From assembly GCF_032337135.1 (NCBI RefSeq), contig NZ_JAVXZZ010000005.1, positions 1 to 64,000 of the forward strand: a DNA stretch of 64,000 nt, written 5' to 3'. Source of the DNA: Allorhodoferax sp032337135. Lineage in GTDB: Bacteria; Pseudomonadota; Gammaproteobacteria; Burkholderiales; Burkholderiaceae_C. Shown here one piece after another: positions 31,885-40,605 of this stretch. How positions within the stretch are numbered: position 1 is the first letter of the stretch; each line of letters begins with the position of its first letter. The notes under the pieces were generated by a model. It saw only the letters and a program-made list of their open reading frames with translations, had not been told where the DNA came from and did not search any database. Position numbers and translations under genes: made by a program.

Positions 31885-33102
31885 ATGAAGCAATGGGCGA
31901 TCAGGAGTGCTGCATCGTGGTTGGCGCTAGGTATCTCCGTGGCATGGATAAGTTGCGGGTTCCTGTCTGACGCTTGGGCTGGTCCGGGGTACAAGCTCAG
32001 CGCCGGCGATGGGGCTGGAACCGGCGGGGGCTGGGGCTCAGGAGGGGGGACCTCTTGGGCTGACATGAAGCGCAGAGACGAAGAGTCCATTCGAAATGTC
32101 GTTGGAAAAAAGCCTGGCCCAGCACAAGCCGGCAAGCCCAGCATGGCCGACCTGAAGAAGTCCGACGAGGCTGAAGTGAAAAGGGTATTGGAAGTCCAGG
32201 CGGCCTGGAGGGAGCGCAAGCTAGAACTCGAAAAATACGTGCAAGAGTTCAGCACGAAGGCAAAGGACCCAACGATGAAGGAAAGGTTGGAGGCATTCGC
32301 TGCTGACCAATATTTCGGGTATCTGCGCGGGGAGTGGATGAGTCTTGTTTTTGGGGAGTTCGCGAAAGTTCTCGGTCCCATTCTGGATCTGGCAACACCG
32401 AGCCCGACGGGCCTTGATCCCTACGACAGGGCCAGAAACAAAGAGGAGTTGGAGTACGTTCATCAACTCATGAAAAAAGCCTTCTCGAAAGATCCATCGA
32501 CCTTGGATCACGTCCCTAATCCGAAGAGTAAAACCCCAGATAGACTCGATTTGGATGAGCAGGAAGATCAACCCCAAGCGGACCCAATGACGGCCGAGGA
32601 TTGGCGCAATCCTGCCAACGCAGCTGTAGTTGACAGGGTCAAGGCTGCGATGCGCGGTATTACGCAAGCCTACGGAGCTGAGCGGTTGAGCGGTACGTTG
32701 GACACCGTTTTGGCGGCCAGTACCCAGTTGGATCGACTGACCAAACAGCAGCTGAGAGCGTTACATACAGCGGCCGAGCGCCTGGACAGGTTACGCCCTG
32801 CCAACGGCTGCAGCGTAGACAACGGTGGTCGTAGGGAAGTTTGCATGTTGAGCTCGATGCCGCAAGGACAAGCGTGCCTGTGTCCACGACTCACACTGGA
32901 GGGCTACGACCAAAGGGTTTGGATTAAAGGCGTGTCTGTCCATAAGCCATTGAGCGCTGTTTGCGAGACAGCGCTGCAGCGATGCGAACTGCCATCCCCG
33001 GGACCTTTGGGAACGCCATGCATGTGCGTGCCAAACATCGACCTGATGGGGCCGTGGCCAGTCGGTCGCGTGGTACCTGCACGGCCAATGAGGCATCCTT
33101 AG
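31885..33102 (+). CDS. Secreted protein, 405 aa
   Basis: ATG after AGCAGGAGAAGCGT. Signal peptide (cleavage near DAWA), then a Gly/Ser-rich stretch (about 40-57), a coiled-coil region (about 60-130) and a Cys-rich C-terminal 130 residues with about nine Cys, likely disulfide-bonded. No family recognised. Exported structural or surface role is possible. Confidence 0.75.
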   Translation: MKQWAIRSAASWLALGISVAWISCGFLSDAWAGPGYKLSAGDGAGTGGGWGSGGGTSWADMKRRDEESIRNVVGKKPGPAQAGKPSMADLKKSDEAEVKRVLEVQAAWRERKLELEKYVQEFSTKAKDPTMKERLEAFAADQYFGYLRGEWMSLVFGEFAKVLGPILDLATPSPTGLDPYDRARNKEELEYVHQLMKKAFSKDPSTLDHVPNPKSKTPDRLDLDEQEDQPQADPMTAEDWRNPANAAVVDRVKAAMRGITQAYGAERLSGTLDTVLAASTQLDRLTKQQLRALHTAAERLDRLRPANGCSVDNGGRREVCMLSSMPQGQACLCPRLTLEGYDQRVWIKGVSVHKPLSAVCETALQRCELPSPGPLGTPCMCVPNIDLMGPWPVGRVVPARPMRHP

Positions 33103-33209
33103 GTGTGAAGGACTGGGTGCAGTTGTCAGCCAGACATTCCTGTGACCTGCATGTGGCTGCCATCGTGGCTCCATAGTTGGAGACTCCGACTGCGGAATAA
33201 AATGGAGTG

Positions 33210-33443
33210 ATGGAATCGTCTACCACCAAGTCAACCAATGAACAATTGCGCGAGCTTGTGGAAGAAGCCGGCCTGACGCAGGCGCAGGCATTGGCCGCGT
33301 TCAACGATGGCCTAGGGCCAGCCTCGTATTCAATGGTGACCTGGAAGGCGTTCTTTGCGAGTCCGGATTCCAAGAAACACAGAAAGCTAAAGCCAGCGCT
33401 TCTTGCGCATGCCCAGGCCAAAATTCGGCCATTAAAAAAATAG
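33210..33443 (+). CDS. Small HTH-like protein, 77 aa
   Basis: ATG at 33210 (GTG at 33207 also possible). LRELVEEAGLTQAQALAAFN has the rhythm of a helix-turn-helix, and the C-terminus is Lys-rich. It stops 8 nt before a palindrome lying in a promoter spacer, so it may be the local repressor. The DNA-binding role is inference. Confidence 0.55.
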   Translation: MESSTTKSTNEQLRELVEEAGLTQAQALAAFNDGLGPASYSMVTWKAFFASPDSKKHRKLKPALLAHAQAKIRPLKK

Positions 33444-33473
33444 TTGCAAAGGGGTACATGTACCCCATAGAAT
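33444..33473 (+). promoter_or_regulatory. Promoter with 16-bp palindromic operator in the spacer
   Basis: -35 TTGCAA (33444-33449), 18 nt, -10 TAGAAT (33468-33473). The spacer holds the perfect palindrome GGGGTACATGTACCCC (33451-33466). A dimeric repressor there would block RNA polymerase. Confidence 0.75.
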
Positions 33474-33504
33474 GCAAGCAAATCGGTACCACCATTTGTT
33501 TCGC

Positions 33505-34392
33505 ATGACCAATTCCGAACTTCCCATTCTTCCCCGCTGGGTCTATCTGCTGATCGCAGCGGTGACCGCGGCTATTGGATTGGCATCGAGTGCAGTGACT
33601 GCAAAGTTCTTTGTGCTTGGTCTGGACAAGTTGGAATCCGATCCGATGGCACGAAGCGTTCTGGTTGCCACCGGTGTGCTGATGATCGTTACAGAGTTGG
33701 CAGCTTTCGGACTGGCTGCGCTCCTGCCAGCGCACAAGCTTCGGTCGATGCGAGCCTCGTTGCTCGTCTGCGGGGCCCTGTTACTGGCGTTCGAGGCCAC
33801 GACGATTTACGTTACGCAGGCGGCAATTGATCAGGCCAGCCAGGCAGAAGCAGACTCGACCGCAAAACGGATTCAAGAGTTACAGCTGAGTATTGACAGC
33901 AGGCGTGCTGCAGCCAAGAGCTTGCGCGCGAATGGAGAGATCCAAAGCAGCAGCTCCAACGCATGGACGCGCACGCTCGGCGCCTCAGCCTTGCGCGATG
34001 CATTGCGCGTCGAGGAACAGATTGCGCCTTTGGCTGCAGAGCTCGTCAAATTGCAGGCTGGGGCGAAACCGACCATGGGATCAGTCCTGGGCCAAACAGG
34101 AACCCAAGTCTATGGAATCATCCGCGGCTTGCTCATCAGCGTCATGGGGCTGGTAATGTTCTCCGCAGCTGGCGCGCTCGTGCGCGAAGCGCTACCTCAC
34201 AAGGCCGATGGCGATAATGCGTCGACCAAGACAAACACTGTACGCGTGCTCCACCCAAAATCGATGCACAAATCAACACTCCGAGGCCTCTGGAGTGCTG
34301 TGGCTGCGATCGGGAAGGGATGGTGTGCGACAGAGCAGAAAATTCCACCGAGAACCGAGGAAAGGCCAACCAAGGTCCTCAAGCGAGCGTGA
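33505..34392 (+). CDS. Membrane protein, 295 aa
   Basis: ATG at 33505 chosen because the earlier ATG (33472) overlaps the -10 box. Four hydrophobic segments (about 12-35, 50-70, 78-98, 218-238), with a coiled-coil region between the third and fourth. No family recognised. It has its own regulated promoter. Confidence 0.7.
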   Translation: MTNSELPILPRWVYLLIAAVTAAIGLASSAVTAKFFVLGLDKLESDPMARSVLVATGVLMIVTELAAFGLAALLPAHKLRSMRASLLVCGALLLAFEATTIYVTQAAIDQASQAEADSTAKRIQELQLSIDSRRAAAKSLRANGEIQSSSSNAWTRTLGASALRDALRVEEQIAPLAAELVKLQAGAKPTMGSVLGQTGTQVYGIIRGLLISVMGLVMFSAAGALVREALPHKADGDNASTKTNTVRVLHPKSMHKSTLRGLWSAVAAIGKGWCATEQKIPPRTEERPTKVLKRA

Positions 34393-34435
34393 CGATTGGT
34401 AGGCGTGGCAACCGGTTCGCGTGCACAGGAGTGAA

Positions 34436-34927
34436 ATGGAAAAAGGTGCTTTGATCTCAGAGTGTGGTCGTTTCAGATACCGCCTTTGGCGTCGGTGGGA
34501 TGGCGCGCTGCCGACTCTGGCGTTTGTGATGCTCAACCCAAGCACCGCTGACGCTAGCGAAGACGATGCCACGGTGCGAAAGTGCATCGGTTTTGCCAAG
34601 CGTCTGGGGTACGGCGCAATCGAAGTGGTCAACCTGTATGCCTTTCGGGCGAGATACCCGTCCGATTTGCAGGCTGCCGGCTTTCCAGTGGGGCCGGACA
34701 ACGACACGCATATCGAATGGGTGGTGGCCCACACAGGCCGCCAGGTCATCTGCGCGTGGGGCAACAATGCGAGAGGGCACACAAGAGCCACGGAGGTGCT
34801 TCGCATGCTCAGAGAGTGGGGTGTCACACCAAAAGCTCTTCGCTTGAACGCAGGGGGTATACCGGCACACCCGGTAATGCTCCCGTACACATGCAAGCCA
34901 CTTCGTCTCCGACGAGCTGGAGACTGA
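34436..34927 (+). CDS. DUF1643 protein
   Basis: 163 residues from ATG 34436 (CAGGAG, 6 nt). FVMLNPSTADASEDDATVRK followed by GYGAIEVVNLYAFRARYPSD is the hallmark of DUF1643, a family common on plasmids and phages with no proved function. Length fits the family. Confidence 0.9.
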   Translation: MEKGALISECGRFRYRLWRRWDGALPTLAFVMLNPSTADASEDDATVRKCIGFAKRLGYGAIEVVNLYAFRARYPSDLQAAGFPVGPDNDTHIEWVVAHTGRQVICAWGNNARGHTRATEVLRMLREWGVTPKALRLNAGGIPAHPVMLPYTCKPLRLRRAGD

Positions 34928-34946
34928 CAATTACCCGAGACCCAAC

Positions 34947-35213
34947 ATGACAAAGAGGAAGGCCAAAGCACGTCCATCCGAGATTCTGCGTCGCCTTGGA
35001 GGTTGGAGCGGTGGTTCAATTGGCCAAGCCGAGGCGCTGGCGGGGATCAACATCCAGTCAAGCGCAGAGCGGTGGGCTCTGTGGAGTCAATTCCAGCATC
35101 TGTTCTCCGGCGACTCAATGAAGCTCATCCACGCAGTTTCGGATCATTGCGCCATGATTACGCTCAAGCGGATTGAACGAGGTGAGTTGTGCCTGTTGCC
35201 GGCTTGCCACTGA
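34947..35213 (+). CDS. Hypothetical protein, 88 aa
   Basis: ATG after CGAGACCCAAC. Basic N-terminus (TKRKAKARPSEILRR). Unknown; soluble. Confidence 0.55.
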   Translation: MTKRKAKARPSEILRRLGGWSGGSIGQAEALAGINIQSSAERWALWSQFQHLFSGDSMKLIHAVSDHCAMITLKRIERGELCLLPACH

Positions 35214-35271
35214 AAACCCAGCAGATACCCATGCACCCCCTGGAGGGGCGACAGATCGGGTCCATTTCGAA

Positions 35272-35556
35272 ATGGTGCTCAACATGATCGTACGGATCAG
35301 TATCGAGAAGGTCGGGCAAGGTGCTTATTTGGCGCACTGCACTGGTGACCCATGGCCACCAAAGACGCACACCAGCATTGCCGACTGCTTGCGCGACTAT
35401 GGGACGGAGATAGCGCCGGAATTCGCCCAGTTCGCAAACATCGAGTACGCAGGCTGCCAGCTAGAAACCACCGCCATTGCGGATCTTGAGCCTCGTGCCG
35501 AAGAACTCGCCGGCCGGCTCGTAGAGCTGATCGCGGGTGTCCACGCCGCGGCATAG
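35272..35556 (+). CDS. Hypothetical protein, 94 aa
   Basis: Start uncertain (ATG 35272 or 35284). Contains AYLAHCTGDPWPPKTHTSIA. Unknown. Last gene of the block that lacks backbone leaders. Confidence 0.55.
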   Translation: MVLNMIVRISIEKVGQGAYLAHCTGDPWPPKTHTSIADCLRDYGTEIAPEFAQFANIEYAGCQLETTAIADLEPRAEELAGRLVELIAGVHAAA

Positions 35557-35572
35557 GTTCTGTCGGCCAGTA

Positions 35573-35652
35573 TTGCGTGCTCAACGTCACAGTGGCACAA
35601 TAGAGGCTCTTTGCGCTGTATGCACAGCAACCGGCACCCAGTCGGCACTCAA
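35573..35652 (+). promoter_or_regulatory. Promoter and 5-prime leader, copy L5
   Basis: -35 TTGCGT (35573-35578), 17 nt, -10 CACAAT (35596-35601), then GGCTCTTTGC, hairpin GCTGT-ATGC-ACAGC, hairpin CCGGC-ACCCA-GTCGG and CACTCAACC. First leader after the foreign-looking block. Confidence 0.75.
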
Positions 35653-35775
35653 CCACCCACCCCGATCCGAATTCGGCCGCTTTGAGCGGACACATTGCGA
35701 TGCATCGCATCGTTTTCGGCCACCGGTACGTGCGAGTGCTTTTTTTTCGACTGATTGTTGGATTGCACGAACCAA

Positions 35776-36723
35776 ATGGTTACAGCGCTGGAACCGGAAG
35801 ATGATCTGGAGGTTGGAGAAAACCCCTCGGCCGAACTTCGGCCCAACGACGATCCTACAGGGGAGCTGTACCCTGAGTTCCAGCAGGCCTATAGGTTTTT
35901 CAATCAGCGGCTGTTTGACGGCCAGCTGCCCTATGTTCTGATCACGCTGCAGCGCAAGCACAGCTCCGAAGCGTACTGGTCACCGAGCAGGTTTGCCGCG
36001 GTCTCGGGAAAACTGACCGGCGAGCTCGCAATGAACCCGCGCTATCTGGCGGTTCGCTCACCCATCGAAATCCTGTCTTTCCTGGTGCACGAGCAAGTGC
36101 ATGTGTGGCAGACCTACTTCGGCAAGGCCAGTCGACGCGGATACCACAACCGACAGTGGGCCGACAAGATGAAGGAAGTGGGACTCTACCCATCGAGCAC
36201 CGCCACCGTTGGCGGCGAAGAAACCGGTGAGCACATGGGGCACTACATCATCGACGGTGGGGCCTTTGAGATTGCGGCCAAGGAGCTCATAGACAGTGGT
36301 TTCGAGTTCACTTGGTACGACCGGTTTCCGGCCCATCCAGCGAGCCCCATTGGTCGCTCGTCGGATATACCGATTGCAAAACCGACCACACCCTCGACGC
36401 CCCAGGAATCTGTCAGCCAGGTTGACGAGACAGCAACAACAGTTGCGACCACTGAAGCACAAGTTGCCCCGCACTCTGAGCAGCCTCAGGGATCGGCGGT
36501 ATCAACGGCATCTGTCAGTGCGGTATTGCAACGCCCAAGGGAGGCCCAGACACCAGCAACCATGTACCCGGGCCTACAGATTCAGTTGCCGTCGGCCTCC
36601 GAAAGCGCTACGCGCAATCGATACAGGTTCCAGTGCCCTCAATGCAAACAGAACGCATGGGGCAAGAAGGGGCTGGCGATTTCATGCACACCGTGCCAGG
36701 AACCTATGAGGGCCGATTTGTGA
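35776..36723 (+). CDS. SprT-like zinc metalloprotease with C-terminal zinc ribbon
   Basis: 315 residues. HEQVH at 105-109 follows a SprT-type fold start (AYRFFNQRLFDGQLPYVLIT), and a C-terminal ribbon FQCPQCKQNAWGKKG ... SCTPC lies at about 288-312. The middle (about 185-260) is a Thr/Ser/Pro/Gln-rich linker. SprT/Spartan proteins cut DNA-bound or DNA-crosslinked proteins. Plasmid copies may clear proteins from the element's DNA; that is inference. ATG 35776 is used rather than the upstream TTG. Confidence 0.82.
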   Translation: MVTALEPEDDLEVGENPSAELRPNDDPTGELYPEFQQAYRFFNQRLFDGQLPYVLITLQRKHSSEAYWSPSRFAAVSGKLTGELAMNPRYLAVRSPIEILSFLVHEQVHVWQTYFGKASRRGYHNRQWADKMKEVGLYPSSTATVGGEETGEHMGHYIIDGGAFEIAAKELIDSGFEFTWYDRFPAHPASPIGRSSDIPIAKPTTPSTPQESVSQVDETATTVATTEAQVAPHSEQPQGSAVSTASVSAVLQRPREAQTPATMYPGLQIQLPSASESATRNRYRFQCPQCKQNAWGKKGLAISCTPCQEPMRADL

Positions 36724-36790
36724 AGTCATTGAATCGACTCGTCCGGTCCGATAACTTGAATTCATTTGAGCAGACAAAGGTGCTACTCCC

Positions 36791-37159
36791 ATGAGCCAAG
36801 TGAAGAAAGAGCCGCAGATCCCGCGTGAACTGATCGTGTTCGCCCAGGCCACCAAGGGCGATTACGAGACACGCCACACGGCAGTGGTGAACCATGCTTT
36901 CTACGAGTACGGGGTGCTGTTGAATCCATACCAACTGCGCGAGCTATGCGGTGGCGGTTCGCAGGCTACGGCGCAACGGGTACTGAACGCATTTCGGGAA
37001 GGACTGCATCGAACGTTCGTGCAGCGCTGCAGCGTGGAAGCAGTCGAAGAATGGCTGAATCAGGGCATGTCGAGCGACATGACCACACTCAGTCCGAAAG
37101 AACGTCAATTTGCCAAGGTCTTCCAAGCCTATGTAGCAAGGCTGACATTGCCACATTGA
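36791..37159 (+). CDS. Possible KfrA-type DNA-binding protein, 122 aa
   Basis: ELCGGGSQATAQRVLNAFRE resembles the helix-turn-helix of plasmid KfrA N-terminal domains (G-x-GS-x-x-T). No long coiled coil follows, unlike full KfrA. Start ATG after ACTCCC; ribosome site weak. Unknown role. Confidence 0.5.
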   Translation: MSQVKKEPQIPRELIVFAQATKGDYETRHTAVVNHAFYEYGVLLNPYQLRELCGGGSQATAQRVLNAFREGLHRTFVQRCSVEAVEEWLNQGMSSDMTTLSPKERQFAKVFQAYVARLTLPH

Positions 37160-37173
37160 GCCACTACCCCGTC

Positions 37174-38115
37174 ATGCAGCCGTTTGCACCGCCGCCGTTG
37201 AAGATCATGGTTCGAACACTCGATGGGGTGGATGATCGGCCGTTCAATCACAGGCTGACGCCAGCCGACATTCGCAAGGATGCCTTCTACCAGAAGCTGG
37301 CCAAGCGCAATGCGGCACTGGAATGGCGTCTGCGGCACCGACGCTCGATCACGATCCTGACCGCGCTGATCGTTTTCGCACTCAACGTGCTGTATCTGAC
37401 ACCATGGGCACAGACCCAAAAGCAGGCCTGGCTCGACAAAGCGTTCGCCTGGACTACGGGGGCATCGACCAGAACGTCGACTGCGATGCCAATCGGTGGC
37501 GCAACGGCGGCGACCAGGTCGACCCCATCTGCCGCTCCGCAAGCAGTAGCACCAGCCCCGGTGGCTGTTGCGTCGACGCCGACCATAGCAATGCAACCTG
37601 CGGCCCAGGCATCGACGCCGGTTGCCCCATCTGCACCGGTCACCGCGGCTCAGCCTGCGCCGGCAACACCCACCGCGCAACCTGCACAACAACCCGACGC
37701 AGCAAACCAACTTGCAGCAGCCCTCAAGGCATTGATCGAGCAGCAAACCACAAAAGCACAAACACAGAGTGCTGGCGTGGCTGCAAGTCCAGCTGCAAAC
37801 AAGCCAATCACGGTGGTGCCAAGCATTACATCGGCGAAGCCGGTGGTCCCACCAGCGCCACAGTCTGCCCCAGCACAGCGCGAGCCATTGCCGGTGCATG
37901 AGAGCGCACCTTTGAAGGTGGCGACGCCTCTCTCAATCATGGACTTCTTCGGCACCAACACTGCCGTACTACTCTCTTCAGACGGTGGGCAAACGATGCG
38001 CGCCTACCGTGTGGGGGACACCTTGCCTTCGGGTGAGGTCATCAAGGCGATCGACTCGACAGGCGGGGCGGTCACAACCAACCAGCGCATCATCAGGAAG
38101 CAGGAACCAAAATGA
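37174..38115 (+). CDS. Inner-membrane anchored protein with Ala/Pro-rich linker (PilP/GspC-like layout)
   Basis: 313 residues: a 50-residue cytoplasmic start, one transmembrane segment (about 60-78), a very long Ala/Pro/Thr/Gln-rich linker (about 95-245) and a small C-terminal beta domain (AVLLSSDGGQTMRAYRVGDT). This is the layout of GspC/PilP-type proteins that link inner membrane to periplasm. No secretion or pilus genes are nearby. Overlaps the first bactofilin gene by 4 nt, so a shared envelope assembly is likely. Confidence 0.65.
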   Translation: MQPFAPPPLKIMVRTLDGVDDRPFNHRLTPADIRKDAFYQKLAKRNAALEWRLRHRRSITILTALIVFALNVLYLTPWAQTQKQAWLDKAFAWTTGASTRTSTAMPIGGATAATRSTPSAAPQAVAPAPVAVASTPTIAMQPAAQASTPVAPSAPVTAAQPAPATPTAQPAQQPDAANQLAAALKALIEQQTTKAQTQSAGVAASPAANKPITVVPSITSAKPVVPPAPQSAPAQREPLPVHESAPLKVATPLSIMDFFGTNTAVLLSSDGGQTMRAYRVGDTLPSGEVIKAIDSTGGAVTTNQRIIRKQEPK

Positions 38116-38657
38116 ACACATCTGCAACGGCAGTTCATCTCCACGGAGATCTCGCAGAAGATGCGAGTAACGTACATCGGCTCGCGTCGCTGGCCTCACG
38201 TGGCAATGGAATGGGGGCGCAAACCGCCGAGCCAACCGACAAGCAAAAGACAGCGTACTCTGAGATCGTTATCGATCCAGCAAGGGAGCGTCTGAGCACC
38301 TACATTGCCCCCGGCGCTGTGATCAAGGGCAGCATCGAGGTTGGCGAAGGTGCACGTGTCGCTGGCACTGTGACGGGTGACCTGATCTGCGCCAATGGGT
38401 CGGCTGTGATTGAGCCCGGCGGCGAAGTCATGGGATCGGTGCACGCATCCGAACGTGTGATCGTGATGGGTGGTCGCGTGGGAACGCCTGCGAGTGACCC
38501 CAACGCACGTCCGAGCACCGAGTTGGTGTGTCCCGGTGAAGTCATCGTGATCGGCCCGGGGGTAGCGCATGTGGTGGCCTATTACGGGACCCTCAACGCG
38601 TACGACGGTGGGTACATCGACGGTGGTGCACGTCCCTACAGCAAGCGCGGCCAATGA
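38112..38657 (+). CDS. Bactofilin-family protein
   Basis: 181 residues with a repeating beta-helix pattern: APGAVIKGSIEVGEGARVAG, then TGDLICANGSAVIEPGGEVMG. This alternating hydrophobic/Gly turn is typical of bactofilins, which polymerise on the membrane without nucleotides and place envelope enzymes. A C-terminal extension after the core is Gly/Tyr-rich. Overlaps both neighbours by 4 nt. Confidence 0.8.
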   Translation: MNTSATAVHLHGDLAEDASNVHRLASLASRGNGMGAQTAEPTDKQKTAYSEIVIDPARERLSTYIAPGAVIKGSIEVGEGARVAGTVTGDLICANGSAVIEPGGEVMGSVHASERVIVMGGRVGTPASDPNARPSTELVCPGEVIVIGPGVAHVVAYYGTLNAYDGGYIDGGARPYSKRGQ

Positions 38658-39082
38658 GCTTCATGGATGCGAATAAAGGGACACCCTCCCTGAAGCTGCG
38701 CCTCTCGCGAAGAGGCGTAGCGCTAGGGTCAGCCGCGCTTGCAGCGTCGATCGTGGCGCTGCTGGCCTTGTGGAGCATTGAGGCGACTAGCTCTGAGAAC
38801 GAATCGCTGCGAGCAACGATTCGCACCATGAGCCAAAAGGCCGAGGCCGACAAGAACAATGATCCACGCGAACTGCAGATTGCAGAGCTCAGTGCCAAGG
38901 TGCAAGCCCTTGAGCACAACGCCCTGCGCGTCAGGAAAGCGGGCGAGGAGCTTGTCCAGTCTGCAGCGGCCATGCCGGAATTCAAGTCGCCTCAGTACAG
39001 GGAACCCTACCAGGCACTGCTCAAGCAAATCAATGAACTCAATGCGGTGGTTCAGACACCACTTAGCGAGGTGGCCAAATGA
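38654..39082 (+). CDS. Single-span membrane protein with coiled coil
   Basis: 142 residues: basic N-terminus, one transmembrane segment (about 24-42), then a coiled coil (about 45-100). The layout is like the N-terminal part of the M23 peptidases that accompany bactofilins, but the peptidase domain is absent. Lies between two bactofilin genes with 4-nt overlaps, so it is probably their membrane adaptor. Confidence 0.7.
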   Translation: MSFMDANKGTPSLKLRLSRRGVALGSAALAASIVALLALWSIEATSSENESLRATIRTMSQKAEADKNNDPRELQIAELSAKVQALEHNALRVRKAGEELVQSAAAMPEFKSPQYREPYQALLKQINELNAVVQTPLSEVAK

Positions 39083-39570
39083 TGACGATGTTTCAGAAAC
39101 TGCTGCTCAAGACCGGGTTGTTTGAGCCCAAGAGCACGCGCCCGGATGGCCAGCCATCCACTTTGGTGATTGTGGCTGGCGAGACGGTTACCGGCGGCAT
39201 TCAGACACGTCGGGATGTGGAAGTCCGTGGTCATGTGCAAGGGGACATCAGTACCCCATATGGCCGCGTCGTGATCATGCCGGAGGGACTGGTGACACAA
39301 GGTACGGTCCGGGCCCACGAAGTTGTCTGGAAGGGCACCATGGGCGGAAGTGAGGTGCACTGCAGTCATATCGAGATTGTCCCGGGGGCTCAATCCGTTG
39401 AAGGCGAGGCTCCCCCGACCTTGTTTCACGAAAGCATCACGATTGGCAAAGTCGGTGCGATCGACTTGTCGCTTTCGCGCCAGGCCTACGTGGCGAATCC
39501 GCAGAGCACAGCCGAGCCCGACGGGATAGGCATCGTGGCGGTGACTGAACAGGAAATGCTGGCAGCCTGA
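39079..39570 (+). CDS. Bactofilin-family protein, second copy
   Basis: 163 residues. TLVIVAGETVTGGIQTRRDV, then VRGHVQGDISTPYGRVVIMP and LVTQGTVRAHEVVWKGTMGG, show the bactofilin beta-helix repeats. The sequence differs strongly from the first copy, so the two may form a mixed polymer. 4-nt overlap with the adaptor gene. Confidence 0.85.
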   Translation: MMTMFQKLLLKTGLFEPKSTRPDGQPSTLVIVAGETVTGGIQTRRDVEVRGHVQGDISTPYGRVVIMPEGLVTQGTVRAHEVVWKGTMGGSEVHCSHIEIVPGAQSVEGEAPPTLFHESITIGKVGAIDLSLSRQAYVANPQSTAEPDGIGIVAVTEQEMLAA

Positions 39571-39572
39571 TC

Positions 39573-39776
39573 ATGCAAACTTCAGCAGGCAACGTGTTCA
39601 TGGTGGGCTTTGGGGGTGACTCTGTCGGACTTGCCGTCAACCCGCCATCCGTCAGCGATGGAACAACGCCTATTGACTACCTGGAGCTGACTCCCGACGA
39701 GGCGGAGGCTTTGGCGGGTTTGCTGCTCGACAACGCGAGGATGGTGCGTGAAACTGCACCGCCACAACACTTCTGA
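39573..39776 (+). CDS. Hypothetical protein, 67 aa
   Basis: ATG 2 nt after the bactofilin stop. Acidic; ends with a helix LTPDEAEALAGLLLDNARM. Likely coupled to the bactofilin operon; unknown. Confidence 0.6.
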   Translation: MQTSAGNVFMVGFGGDSVGLAVNPPSVSDGTTPIDYLELTPDEAEALAGLLLDNARMVRETAPPQHF

Positions 39777-39802
39777 GAAGACCGAAACCGGAGACCTACC
39801 CG

Positions 39803-39994
39803 ATGGCACTACCGTATCCCTGGGACCCGCAAGGCGAAGTACGCCCCAGTGTTGCACACCTGGTTACCCCGAAAAAAACGCGCTATGAACGCCAACCAGG
39901 CACACAGCCAGCACCTGCCCCGGCATGCCAGTTCACCATCGGCAAACCAAGGGACAGTCTGATCACAGCCAAGCTACGCAAGACGGCAATCTAG
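39803..39994 (+). CDS. Possible small basic protein, 63 aa
   Basis: ATG after CCGGAGACCTACCCG. Pro-rich and basic. Short and without family, so real coding is uncertain. Confidence 0.4.
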   Translation: MALPYPWDPQGEVRPSVAHLVTPKKTRYERQPGTQPAPAPACQFTIGKPRDSLITAKLRKTAI

Positions 39995-39999
39995 ACGGA

Positions 40000-40063
40000 T
40001 TGGCAAGGGCGCGTGTTCCGGCTATCATTGCCGCACTTTGATGCCCTAGCGGCAAACTCATAC
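40000..40063 (+). promoter_or_regulatory. Promoter and 5-prime leader, copy L6
   Basis: -35 TTGGCA (40000-40005), 17 nt, -10 TATCAT (40023-40028), then a single stem GCCGC...GCGGC with ACTTTGATG in its loop, and AACTCATACCC. The CTCTTTC flank is not clear here. The rest of the gap to 40290 holds a hairpin near 40240-40264 and no gene. Confidence 0.6.
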
Positions 40064-40290
40064 CCAAATACGCAGGCACTGCCTGCCGTTTCTCGCGGCT
40101 GATACCACTCGGCCGCACCCCCTGAATTCCTGCTATCGGATCGTCCTTTGGACGCAGTCTTGGCCTGCGCTTGCGCGCACGCCTGGTTGGCGGGAGTCAG
40201 GTTCTTCATTTGTTTGCGTTCCCCAACGCCCAATCGCTCCCTTCACGGATTCACGTGCTGGGAGTTTTTTCATTGAAAGGAGCCTTTCTC

Positions 40291-40605
40291 ATGTCTCAAC
40301 ACGTTTTCGAAGCCGCTGACGGACAGATCGTCCTGGCCGGCTACGACCGCATGTGCGGTGAGTATTTCTACTCGGTATTCGCCAATAGCGACGCCGAAGC
40401 GCCCTCGGCCGAAAGCCGCACCGCGCCCAAGACCATCGACGAACTGCGCACAAACGTGGACGCCTTGGTCGGCGGCGTGCCTGCGCCGATGTTCGCATCC
40501 ATCCGTGAGGACGCGATCAACAACATGGGCAACCGCGTAGTCAAGTGGGCGGCTGACGGATCGATCATCAGCGACTCGGCAGCCTGCGGACGCAAGGTGG
40601 CCTGA
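40291..40605 (+). CDS. Hypothetical protein, 104 aa
   Basis: ATG after GAAAGGAGCC. Starts MSQHVFEAADGQIVLAGYDR. Soluble. The stop overlaps the ATG of the nuclease gene (TGATG). Unknown. Confidence 0.75.
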   Translation: MSQHVFEAADGQIVLAGYDRMCGEYFYSVFANSDAEAPSAESRTAPKTIDELRTNVDALVGGVPAPMFASIREDAINNMGNRVVKWAADGSIISDSAACGRKVA

